Shown one piece after another: positions 1 to 9,989 of a stretch of 64,000 bases of DNA. The notes beneath the pieces were generated by a model. That model saw nothing but the letters and a program-made list of their open reading frames with translations. It did not search any database and was not told where the DNA came from. The translations under genes and the position numbers were made by a program. The DNA lies in the NCBI GenBank assembly GCA_963556195.1, contig CAUVYP010001208.1, forward strand, positions 2,046,001 through 2,110,000. Direction: 5' to 3'. Each line of letters starts with the position of its first letter. The stretch's first letter is position 1. The stretch comes from Sepiola atlantica. Its lineage: Eukaryota > Mollusca > Cephalopoda > Sepiida > Sepiolidae.

Positions 1-120
1 AAACTTTGCAGACAGTCTCGAATAGGCCCTTTCTACTGAAGTACCAAGTTTCAGAAGTGCAGCTCTTGTACTGGCGGAGATATGTCGATACAAACTGAAT
101 ACGCAAAACATCAACAACAT
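1..120 (+). repeat. Partial monomer at the left edge
   Basis: This is the last 120 bp of a class A monomer cut by the window boundary. It begins inside 'gaaactttgcagacag' and carries 'ggccctttctactgaag' followed by 'ctggcggagat', a variant shared with the monomers at 7569 and 10362. Confidence 0.95.
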
Positions 121-306
121 TATGCGCGTTTTAAAGTTGATATCGCTTTTGTTTATAACTTCCACATTTATTCGAATTGTGCAACGAAACTTTGCAGACA
201 GTCTCGAATAGGCCATTTCTACTGAAGTACCAAGTTTCAGAAGTGCAGCTTTTGTATTGCTGGAGATATGTCGATACAAACTGAATACGCAAAACATCAA
301 CAAAAT

Positions 307-494
307 TTAGCGCGTTTTAAAGTTGATATCGCTTTTGTTTATAACTTCCACATTTATTCGAATTGTGCAACGAAACTTTGAAGACAGTCTCGAATAGGCC
401 CTTTCTACTGAAGTACCAAGTTTCAGAAGTGCAGCTCTTGTACTGCCGGAGATATGTCGATACAAACTGAATACGCAAAAACTCTCCCCAAAAT
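307..494 (+). repeat. 188-bp variant monomer with 'ctctcccc' block (first of 14)
   Basis: The end of this class A monomer reads 'gcaaaaactctccccaaaat' in place of 'gcaaaacatcaacaaaat', a replaced block two bases longer. The other 13 copies are 3100-3287, 5149-5336, 7941-8128, 10734-10921, 12783-12970, 17063-17250, 20043-20230, 23395-23582, 24885-25072, 29538-29725, 32890-33077, 34566-34753 and 42008-42195. Each is followed by a class A monomer with 'ggccttttctactgaag', usually with 'cttgaactgcc', so the variant travels as part of a larger unit. None occurs after 42195. Confidence 0.95.
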
Positions 495-576
495 TAAGCG
501 CGTTTTAAAGTTGATATCGCTTTTGTTTATAACTTCCACATTTATTCGAATTGTGCAACGAAACTTTGCAGACAGT

Positions 577-601
577 CTCGAATAGGCCTTTTCTACTGAA
601 G
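577..601 (+). repeat. A-class box (reference example)
   Basis: Monomer positions 83-107 of the unit starting at 495. Class A reads 'ctcgaatagg' followed by 'c(c/t)ttttctactgaag' and variants. Subtypes are ggccc, ggcct, ggctt, ggctc (with 'ctactaaag'), ggcca (with 'cttttgtattgctgg') and 'gaatggggcg'. This block and a few flanking positions 3' of it carry most of the variation between monomers. Any protein-binding role is inference. Confidence 0.85.
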
Positions 602-762
602 TACCAAGTTTCAGAAGTGCAGCTCTTGAACTGCCAGAGATATGTCGATACAAACTGAATACGCAAAACATCAACAAAATTTAGCGCGTTTTAATGTTGA
701 TATCGCTTTTGTTTATAACTTCCACATTTATTCGAATTGTGCAACGAAACTTTGCAGACAGT

Positions 763-787
763 CGCGGAGACACATTTTCCACTGAAG
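763..787 (+). repeat. B-class box (reference example)
   Basis: Same 25-bp slot as the A box, in the unit starting at 681, but reading 'cgcggagacacattttc...'. Class B subtypes are 'cgcgg', 'cgggg' (with 'atttccta'), 'cgtgg' (with 'gtgccacg' upstream and 'cttatgtactg' downstream), 'cgtag' (with 'catgttc' and 'ctatacgag'), 'cgcgg...catgtcc' (with 'ctgcacgagatatatcg') and 'cgctgag/cgcggag...ttcttcttaag' (with 'ggatatatttcg'). A and B boxes are equal in length, so switching class does not change monomer length. Confidence 0.85.
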
Positions 788-818
788 TACCAAGTTTCAG
801 AAGTGCAGCTCTTGTACT
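786..818 (+). repeat. Imperfect inverted repeat within the monomer (example)
   Basis: The left arm 'agtaccaag' (786-794) and right arm 'cttgtact' (811-818) can pair over 8 bp with one bulged C, leaving a 16-base loop. The element lies directly 3' of the A/B box (monomer positions 106-138) and is present in most monomers. Variants such as 'agtacatag' or 'cttatgtact' weaken or change pairing. No function can be assigned from sequence. Confidence 0.55.
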
Positions 819-1610
819 GCCGGAGATATGTCGATACAAACTGAATACGCAAAACATCAACAAAATTTAGCGCGTTTTAAAGTTGATATCGCTTTTGTTT
901 ATAACTTCCACATTTATTCGAATTGTGCAACGAAACTTTGCAGACCGTCGTGGAGACACATTTTCTACTGAAGTACCAAGTTTCAGAAGTGCAGCTTATG
1001 TACTGCCGGAGATATGTCGATACAAACTGAATACGCAAAACATCAACAAAATTTAGCGCGTTTTAAAGTTGATATCGCTTTTGTTTATAACTTCCACATT
1101 TATTCGAATTGTGCAACGAAACTTTGCAGACAGTCTCGAATAGGCTCTTTCTACTAAAGTACCAAGTTTCAGAAGTGCAGCTTGTGTACTGCCGGAGATA
1201 TGTCGATACAAACTGAATACGCAAAACATCAACAAAATTTAGCGCATTTTAAAGTGGATATCGCTTTTGTTTATAACTTCCACATTTATTCGAATTGTGC
1301 AACGAAACTTTGCAGACAGTCGGGGAGACACATTTCCTACTGAAGTACTAAGTTTCAGAAGTGCAGATCTTGTACTGCCGGAGATATGTCGATACAAACT
1401 GAATACGCAAAACATCAACAAAATTTAGCGCGTTTTAAAGTTGATACCGCTTTTGTTTATAACTTCCACATTTATTCGAATTGTGCAACAAAACTTTGCA
1501 GACAGTCTCGAATAGGCCTTTTCTACTGAAGTACCAAGTTTCAGAAGTGCAGCTCTTGTACTGCCGGAGATATATCGATACACACTGAATACGCAAAACA
1601 TCAACAAAAT

Positions 1611-2168
1611 TTAGCGCGTTTTAAAGTTGATATCGCTTTAGTGTATAACTTCCACATTTATTCGAATTGTGCAACGAAACTTTGCAGACAGTCTCGAATA
1701 GGCTTTTTCTACTGAAGTACCAAGTTTCAGAAGTGCAGCTTTTGTACTGCCGGAGATATGTCGATACAAACTGAATACGCAAAACATCAACAACATTTAG
1801 CGCGTTTTAAAGTTGATATCGCTTTTGTTTATAACTTCCACATTTATTCGAATTGTGCAACGAAACTTTGCAGACAGTCGCGTGGACATATTTTCTACTT
1901 AAGTACAAAGTTTCAGAAGTGCAGCTTATGTACTGCCGGAGATATTTCGATACAAACTGAATACGCAAAACATCAACAAAATTTAGCGCGTTTTAAAGTT
2001 GATATCGCTTTTGTGTATAACTTCCACATTTATTCGAATTGTGCAACGAAACTTTGCAGACAGTCTCGAATAGGCTCTTTCTACTAAAGTACCAAGTTTA
2101 AGAAGTGCAGCTTGTGTACTGCCGGAGATATGTCGATACAAACTGAATACGCAAAACATCAACAAAAT
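1611..2168 (+). repeat. Three-monomer segment replacing the expected HOR order
   Basis: These three monomers are A with 'gctttagtgtataac' and 'ggctttttc', B with 'cgcgtggacata' and 'ctacttaag', and A with 'ggctctttctactaaag'. They break the 15-mer order seen at 4404 and 9245, where a 187-bp B monomer follows directly. The subtypes resemble those at 38660-39217 and 51682-52053, which suggests a patch from another HOR family. Confidence 0.7.
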
Positions 2169-3659
2169 TTAGCGCATTTTAAAGTTGATACCGCTTTTGT
2201 TTATAACTTCCACATTTATTCGAATTGTGCAACAAAACTTTGCAGACAGTCTCGAATAGGCCTTTTCTACTGAAGTACCAAGTTTCAGAAGTGCAGCTCT
2301 TGTACTGCCGGAGATATGTCGATACAAACTGAATACGCAAAACATCAACAAAATTTAGCGCGTTTTAAAGTTGATATCGCTTTTGTGTATAACTTCCACA
2401 TTTATTCGAATTGTGCAACGAAACTTTGCAGACAGTCGCGGAGACACATTTTGCTACTGAAGTACCAAGTTTCAGAAGTGCAGCTCTTGTACTGCCGGAG
2501 ATATGTCGATACAAACTGAATACGCAAAACATCAACAAAATTTAGCGCGTTTTAAAGTTGATATCGCTTTTGTTTATAACTTCCACATTTATTCGAATTG
2601 TGCCACGAAACTTTGCAGACAGTCGTGGAGACACATTTTCTACTGAAGTACCAAGTTTCAGAAGTGCAGCTTATGTACTGCCGGAGATATGTCGATACAA
2701 ACTGAATACGCAAAACATCAACAAAATTTAGCGCGTTTTAAAGTTGATATCGCTTTTGTTTATAACTTCCACATTTATTCGAATTGTGCAACGAAACTTT
2801 GCAGACAGTCTCGAATAGGCCCTTTCTACTGAAGTACCAAGTTTCAGAAGTGCGGCTCTTGTACTGCCGGAGATATGTCGATACAAACTGAATACGCAAA
2901 ACATCAACAACATTATGCGCGTTTTAAAGTTGATATCGCTTTTGTTTATAACTTCCACATTTATTCGAATTGTGCAACGAAACTTTGCAGACAGTCTCGA
3001 ATAGGCCATTTCTACTGAAGTACCAAGTTTCAGAAGTGCAGCTTTTGTATTGCTGGAGATATGTCGATACAAACTGAATACGCAAAACATCAACAAAATT
3101 TAGCGCGTTTTAAAGTTGATATCGCTTTTGTTTATAACTTCCACATTTATTCGAATTGTGCAACGAAACTTTGAAGACAGTCTCGAATAGGCCCTTTCTA
3201 CTGAAGTACCAAGTTTCAGAAGTGCAGCTCTTGTACTGCCGGAGATATGTCGATACAAACTGAATACGCAAAAACTCTCCCCAAAATTAAGCGCGTTTTA
3301 AAGTTGATATCGCTTTTGTTTATAACTTCCACATTTATTCGAATTGTGCAACGAAACTTTGCAGACAGTCCCGAATAGGCCTTTTCTACTGAAGTACTAA
3401 GTTTCAGAAGTGCAGCTCTTGAGCTGCCGGAGATATGTCGATACAAACTGAATACGCAAAACATCAACAAAATTTAGCGCGTTTTAAAGTTGATATCGCT
3501 TTTGTTTATAACTTCCACATTTATTCGAATTGTGCAACGAAACTTTGCAGACAGTCGCGGAGACACATTTTCCACTGAAGTACCAAGTTTCAGAAGTGCA
3601 GCTCTTGTACTGCCGGAGATATGTCGATACAAACTGAATACGCAAAACATCAACAAAAT
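2169..3659 (+). repeat. 8-monomer segment, copy 1 of a pair spaced 2049 bp
   Basis: It matches 4218-5708 monomer by monomer: A with 'gataccgc', 187-bp B, B 'cgtgg', A, A with 'cttttgtattgctgg', 188-bp A, A, B. Flanking monomers (1983 versus 4032, 3660 versus 5709) do not match, so the shared block is 8 monomers within an 11-monomer spacing. Confidence 0.85.
2355..2541 (+). repeat. 187-bp variant monomer, 'ttttgctactga' type (first of 5)
   Basis: One extra base in the B box ('cattttgctactga' in place of 'cattttctactga'). The same type occurs at 4404-4590, 9245-9431, 12038-12224 and 16132-16318. Each is followed by a class B monomer with 'gtgccacg' and 'cgtggagac', so the pair behaves as a linked dimer. 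Confidence 0.93.
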
Positions 3660-4403
3660 TTAGCGCGTTTTAAAGTTGATATCGCTTTTGTTTATAACTT
3701 CCACATTTATTCGAATTGTGCAACGAAACTTTGCAGACCGTCGTGGAGACACATTTTCTAATGAAGTACCAAGTTTCAGAAGTGCAGCTTATGTACTGCC
3801 GGAGATATGTCGATACAAACTGAATACGCAAAACATCAACAAAATTTAGCGCGTTTTAAAGTTGATATCGCTTTTGTTTATAACTTCCACATTTATTCGA
3901 ATTGTGCAACGAAACTTTGCAGACAGTCTCGAATAGGCTCTTTCTACTAAAGTACCAAGTTTCAGAAGTGCAGCTTGTGTACTGCCGGAGATATGTCGAT
4001 ACAAACTGAATACGCAAAACATCAACAAAATTTAGACCATTTTAAAGTGGATATCGCTTTTGTTTATAACTTCCACATTTATTCGAATTGTGCAACGAAA
4101 CTTTGCAGACAGTCGGGGAGACACATTTCCTACTGAAGTACTAAGTTTCAGAAGTGCAGATCTTGTACTGCCGGAGATATGTCGATACAAACTGAATACG
4201 CAAAACATCAACAAAATTTAGCGCGTTTTAAAGTTGATACCGCTTTTGTTTATAACTTCCACATTTATTCGAATTGTGCAACAAAACTTTGCAGACAGTC
4301 TCGAATAGGCCTTTTCTACTGAAGTACCAAATTTCAGAAGTGCAGCTCTTGTACTGCCGGAGATATGTCGATACAAACTGAATACGCAAAACATCAACAA
4401 AAT
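2794..4403 (+). repeat. 15-mer HOR, partial copy b
   Basis: Matches 1-1610 at offset 2793 and 7635-9244 at offset 4841. Alignment to 8057-9986 continues from 3216 to 5145 with the same indel pattern. Private changes include 'gcggctcttg' near 2852 and 'agtcccgaat' near 3368. Confidence 0.88.
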
Positions 4404-5708
4404 TTAGCGCGTTTTAAAGTTGATATCGCTTTTGTGTATAACTTCCACATTTATTCGAATTGTGCAACGAAACGTTGCAGACAGTCGCGGAGACACATTT
4501 TGCTACTGAAGTACCAAGTTTCAGAAGTGCAGCTCTTGTACTGCCGGAGATATGTCGATACAAACTGAATACGCAAAACATCAACAAAATTTAGCGCGTT
4601 TTAAAGTTGATATCGCTTTTGTTTATAACTTCCACATTTATTCGAATTGTGCCACGAAACTTTGCAGACAGTCGTGGAGACACATTTTCTACTGAAGTAC
4701 CAAGTTTCAGAAGTGCAGCTTATGTACTGCCGGAGATATGTCGATACCAACTGAATACGCAAAACATCAACAAAATTTAGCGCGTTTTAAAGTTGATATC
4801 GCTTTTGTTTATAACTTCCACATTTATTCGAATTGTGCAACGAAACTTTGCAGACAGTCTCGAATAGGCCCTTTCTACTGAAGTACCAAGTTTCAGAAGT
4901 GCAGCTCTTGTACTGCCGGAGATATGTCGATACAAACTGAATACGCAAAACATCAAAAACATTATGCGCGTTTTAAAGTTGATATCGCTTTTGTTTATAA
5001 CTTCCACATTTATTCGAATTGTGCAACAAAACTTTGCAGACAGTCTCGAATAGGCCATTTCTACTGAAGTACTAAGTTTCAGAAGTGCAGCTTTTGTATT
5101 GCTGGAGATATGTCGATACAAACTGAATACGCAAAACATCAACAAAATTTAGCGCGTTTTAAAGTTGATATCGCTTTTGTTTATAACTTCCACATTTATT
5201 CGAATTGTGCAACGAAACTTTGCAGACAGTCTCGAATAGGCCCTTTCTACTGAAGTACCAAGTTTCAGAAGTGCAGCTCTTGTACTGCCGGAGATATGTC
5301 GATACAAACTGAATACGCAAAAACTCTCCCCAAAATTAAGCGCGTTTTAAAGTTGATATCGCTTTTGTTTATAACTTCCACATTTATTCGAATTGTGCAA
5401 CGAAACTTTGCAGACAGTCTCGAATAGGCCTTTTCTACTGAAGTACCAAGTTTCAGAAGTGCAGCTCTTGAACTGCCGGAGATATGTCGATACAAACTGA
5501 ATACGCAAAACATCAACAAAATTTAGCGCGTTTTAAAGTTGATATCGCTTTTGTTTATAACTTCCACATTTATTCGAATTGTGCAACGAAACTTTGCAGA
5601 CAGTCGCGGAGACACATTTACCACTGAAGTACCAAGTTTCAGAAGTGCAGCTCTTGTACTGCCGGAGATATGTCGATACAAACTGAATACGCAAAACATC
5701 AACAAAAT
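4218..5708 (+). repeat. 8-monomer segment, copy 2 of the pair spaced 2049 bp
   Basis: Counterpart of 2169-3659. It shares 'catcaaaaacattatgcgcg' (near 4953) with the copies near 9794 and 12587, whereas the 2169 copy has 'catcaacaacattatg'. This links it more closely to the 7.2-12.8 kb HOR. Confidence 0.85.
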
Positions 5709-7196
5709 TTAGCGCGTTTTAAAGTTGATATCGCTTTTGTTTATAACTTCCACATTTATTCGAATTGTGCAACGAAACTTTGCAGACAGTCTCGAATAGG
5801 CCCTTTCTACTGTAGTACATAGTTTCAGAAGTGCAGCTCTTGTACTGCCGGAGATATATCGATACAAACTGAATACGCAAAACATCAACAAAATTTAGCG
5901 CGTTTTAAAGTTGATATCGCTTTTGTGTATAACTTCCACATTTATTCGGATTGTGCAACGAAAGTTTGCAGACAGTCTCGAATAGGCCTTTACTACTGAA
6001 GTATTAAGTTTCAGAAGTGCAGCTCTTGTACTCCCGAGGATATGTCGATACAAACTGAATACGCAAAACATCAACAAAATTTTGCGCGTTTTAAAGTTGA
6101 TATCGCTTTTGTTTATAACTTCCACATTTATTGTAATTGTGCAACGAAACTTTGCAGACAGTCGCGGAGACACATGTCCTACTGAAGTACCAAGTTTCAG
6201 AAGTGCAGCTCTTGTACTGCACGAGATATATCGATACAAACTGAATACGCAAAACATCAACAAAATTTAGCGCGTTTTAAAGTTGATATCGCTTTTGTTT
6301 ATAACTTCCACATTTATTCGAATTGTGCAACGAAACTTTGCAGACAGTCTCGAATAGGCCCTTTCTACTGAAGTACCAAGTTTATGAAGTGCAGCTCTTG
6401 TACTGCCGGAGATATGTCGATACAAACTGAATACGCAAAACATCAACAAAATTTAGCGCGTTTTAAAGTTGATATCGCTTTTGTTTATAACTTTTACATT
6501 TATTCGAATTGTGCAACGAAACTTTGCAGACAGTCGTAGAGACACATGTTCTACTGAAGTACCAAGTTTCAGAAGTGCAGCTCTTGTACTATACGAGATA
6601 TGTCGATACAAACTGAATACGCAAAACATCAACAAAATTTAGCGCGTTTTAAAGTTGATATCGCTTTTGTTTATAACTTCCACATTTATTCGAATTGTGC
6701 AACGAAACTTTGCAGACAGTCTCGAATAGGCCTTTTCAACCGAAGTACCAAGTTTCAGAAGTGCAGTTCTTGTACTGCCGGAGATATGTCGATACAAACT
6801 GAATACGCAAAACATCAACAAAATTTAGCGCGTTTTAAAGTTGATATCGCTTTTGTTTATAACTTCCACATTTATTCGAATTGTGCAACGAAACTTTGCA
6901 GACAGTCGCGGAGACACATTTTCTACTGAAGTACCAAGTTTCAGAAGTGCAGCTCTTGTACTGCCGGAGATATGTCGATACAAACTGAATACGCAAAACA
7001 TCAACAAAATTTAGCGCGTTTTAAAGTTGATATCGCTTTTGTGTATAACTTCCACATTTATTCGAATTGTGCAACGAAACTTTGCAGACAGTCTCGAATA
7101 GGCTTTTTCTACTGAAGTACCAAGTTTCAGAAGTGCAGCTCTTGTACTGCCGGAGATATGTCGATACAAACTGAATACGCAAAACATCAACAAAAT
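5523..7196 (+). repeat. 12-mer HOR family, divergent 9-monomer stretch
   Basis: Subtype order B ('catttaccactg'), A, A ('cggattgtgc', 'agtattaag', 'cccgagg'), B ('attgtaattg', 'catgtcc', 'ctgcacgag'), A, B ('cgtagagac', 'ctatacgag'), A ('gcagttcttg'), B, A ('gtgtataac', 'ggctttttc') corresponds to the first nine monomers of the 12-mer at 34940-37171. Several private substitutions mark it as an older or independently evolving copy. Confidence 0.8.
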
Positions 7197-9989
7197 TTAG
7201 CGCGTTTTAAAGTTGATATCGCTTTTGTTTATAACTTCCACATTTATTCGAATTGTGCTACGAAACTTTGCAGACAGTCTCGAATAGGCCCTTTCTACTG
7301 AAGTACCAAGTTTCAGAAGTGCAGCTCTTGTACTGCCGGAGATATGTCGATACAAACTGAATACGCAAAACATCAACAAAATTTAGCGCGTTTTAAAGTT
7401 GATATCGCTTTTGTTTATAACTTCCACATTTATTCGAATTGTGCCACGAAACTTTGCAGACAGTCGTGGAGACACATTTTCTACTGAAGTACCAAGTTTC
7501 AGAAGTGCAGCTTATGTACTGCCGGAGATATGTCGATACAAACTGAATACGCAAAACATCAACAAAATTTAGCGCGTTTTAAAGTTGATATCGCTTTTGT
7601 TTATAACTTCCACATTTATTCGAATTGTGCAACGAAACTTTGCAGACAGTCTCGAATAGGCCCTTTCTACTGAAGTACCAAGTTTCAGAAGTGCAGCTCT
7701 TGTACTGGCGGAGATATGTCGATACAAACTGAATACGCAAAACATCAACAACATTATGCGCGTTTTAAAGTTGATATCGCTTTTGTTTATAACTTCCACA
7801 TTTATTCGAATTGTGCAACGAAACTTTGCAGACAGTCTCGAATAGGCCATTTCTACTGAAGTACCAAGTTTCAGAAGTGCAGCTTTTGTATTGCTGGAGA
7901 TATGTCGATACAAACTGAATACGCAAAACATCAACAAAATTTAGCGCGTTTTAAAGTTGATATCGCTTTTGTTTATAACTTCCACATTTATTCGAATTGT
8001 GCAACGAAACTTTGAAGACAGTCTCGAATAGGCCCTTTCTACTGAAGTACCAAGTTTCAGAAGTGCAGCTCTTGTACTGCCGGAGATATGTCGATACAAA
8101 CTGAATACGCAAAAACTCTCCCCAAAATTAAGCGCGTTTTAAAGTTGATATCGCTTTTGTTTATAACTTCCACATTTATTCGAATTGTGCAACGAAACTT
8201 TGCAGACAGTCTCGAATAGGCCTTTTCTACTGAAGTACCAAGTTTCAGAAGTGCAGCTCTTGAACTGCCAGAGATATGTCGATACAAACTGAATACGCAA
8301 AACATCAACAAAATTTAGCGCGTTTTAATGTTGATATCGCTTTTGTTTATAACTTCCACATTTATTCGAATTGTGCAACGAAACTTTGCAGACAGTCGCG
8401 GAGACACATTTTCCACTGAAGTACCAAGTTTCAGAAGTGCAGCTCTTGTACTGCCGGAGATATGTCGATACAAACTGAATACGCAAAACATCAACAAAAT
8501 TTAGCGCGTTTTAAAGTTGATATCGCTTTTGTTTATAACTTCCACATTTATTCGAATTGTGCAACGAAACTTTGCAGACCGTCGTGGAGACACATTTTCT
8601 ACTGAAGTACCAAGTTTCAGAAGTGCAGCTTATGTACTGCCGGAGATATGTCGATACAAACTGAATACGCAAAACATCAACAAAATTTAGCGCGTTTTAA
8701 AGTTGATATCGCTTTTGTTTATAACTTCCACATTTATTCGAATTGTGCAACGAAACTTTGCAGACAGTCTCGAATAGGCTCTTTCTACTAAAGTACCAAG
8801 TTTCAGAAGTGCAGCTTGTGTACTGCCGGAGATATGTCGATACAAACTGAATACGCAAAACATCAACAAAATTTAGCGCATTTTAAAGTGGATATCGCTT
8901 TTGTTTATAACTTCCACATTTATTCGAATTGTGCAACGAAACTTTGCAGACAGTCGGGGAGACACATTTCCTACTGAAGTACTAAGTTTCAGAAGTGCAG
9001 ATCTTGTACTGCCGGAGATATGTCGATACAAACTGAATACGCAAAACATCAACAAAATTTAGCGCGTTTTAAAGTTGATACCGCTTTTGTTTATAACTTC
9101 CACATTTATTCGAATTGTGCAACAAAACTTTGCAGACAGTCTCGAATAGGCCTTTTCTACTGAAGTACCAAGTTTCAGAAGTGCAGCTCTTGTACTGCCG
9201 GAGATATGTCGATACAAACTGAATACGCAAAACATCAACAAAATTTAGCGCGTTTTAAAGTTGATATCGCTTTTGTGTATAACTTCCACATTTATTCGAA
9301 TTGTGCAACGAAACTTTGCAGACAGTCGCGGAGACACATTTTGCTACTGAAGTACCAAGTTTCAGAAGTGCAGCTCTTGTACTGCCGGAGATATGTCGAT
9401 ACAAACTGAATACGCAAAACATCAACAAAATTTAGCGCGTTTTAAAGTTGATATCGCTTTTGTTTATAACTTCCACATTTATTCGAATTGTGCCACGAAA
9501 CTTTGCAGACAGTCGTGGAGACACATTTTCTACTGAAGTACCAAGTTTCAGAAGTGCAGCTTATGTACTGCCGGAGATATGTCGATACCAACTGAATACG
9601 CAAAACATCAACAAAATTTAGCGCGTTTTAAAGTTGATATCGCTTTTGTTTATAACTTCCACATTTATTCGAATTGTGCAACGAAACTTTGCAGACAGTC
9701 TCGAATAGGCCCTTTCTACTGAAGTACCAAGTTTCAGAAGTGCAGCTCTTGTACTGCCGGAGATATGTCGATACAAACTGAATACGCAAAACATCAAAAA
9801 CATTATGCGCGTTTTAAAGTTGATATCGCTTTTGTTTATAACTTCCACATTTATTCGAATTGTGCAACGAAACTTTGCAGACAGTCTCGAATAGGCCATT
9901 TCTACTGAAGTACTAAGTTTCAGAAGTGCAGCTTTTGTATTGCTGGAGATATGTCGATACAAACTGAATACGCAAAACATCAACAAAAT
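7197..9989 (+). repeat. 15-mer HOR (2793 bp), tandem copy c
   Basis: Thirteen 186-bp, one 188-bp and one 187-bp monomer give 2793 bp. The class order is ABAAAABBABABBAA. The next 2793 bp repeat it almost exactly. I noticed one difference, t at 7259 against a at 10052. Confidence 0.92.

Larger units (their letters stand above)
1..1610 (+). repeat. 15-mer HOR, partial copy a
   Basis: The order of subtypes (A, A, 188-bp A, A, B, B with 'cgtggagac', A with 'ggctctttctactaaag', B with 'cggggagac', A with 'gataccgc') matches 2794-4403 (offset 2793), 7635-9244 (offset 7634) and 10428-12037. Private variants such as 'ttttaatgttg' at 689 recur at 8323 and 11116, so this copy is closer to those two than to its neighbour at 2794. 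Similarity stops at 1611. Confidence 0.9.

Noticed and set aside
482..489. 'ctctcccc' block as a mobile element insertion
   Set aside because: It is a local replacement of net +2 bp with no terminal repeats or target-site duplication, and it is spread by satellite duplication.
700..730. TATA-like 'gtttataac' as a promoter in each monomer
   Set aside because: It is an AT-rich repeat motif with no other promoter element or gene downstream. No evidence of transcription can be read from sequence.
681..863. 60-codon minus-strand reading frame repeated through the window
   Set aside because: It recurs only because the monomer is a multiple of three. The start is a TTG just after the previous stop, the A/B box scrambles the middle, and many monomers lack the frame. 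Not called as a CDS.
681..866. Canonical CENP-B box
   Set aside because: No monomer variant I examined meets all nine core positions. The best is 7 of 9, which is near chance expectation. Kept only as a low-interest lead.
6600..6929. 109-codon plus-strand reading frames
   Set aside because: Same cause: they are two monomers read through in an open frame of the repeat and end at the stop in or after the box. No start context or family resemblance.
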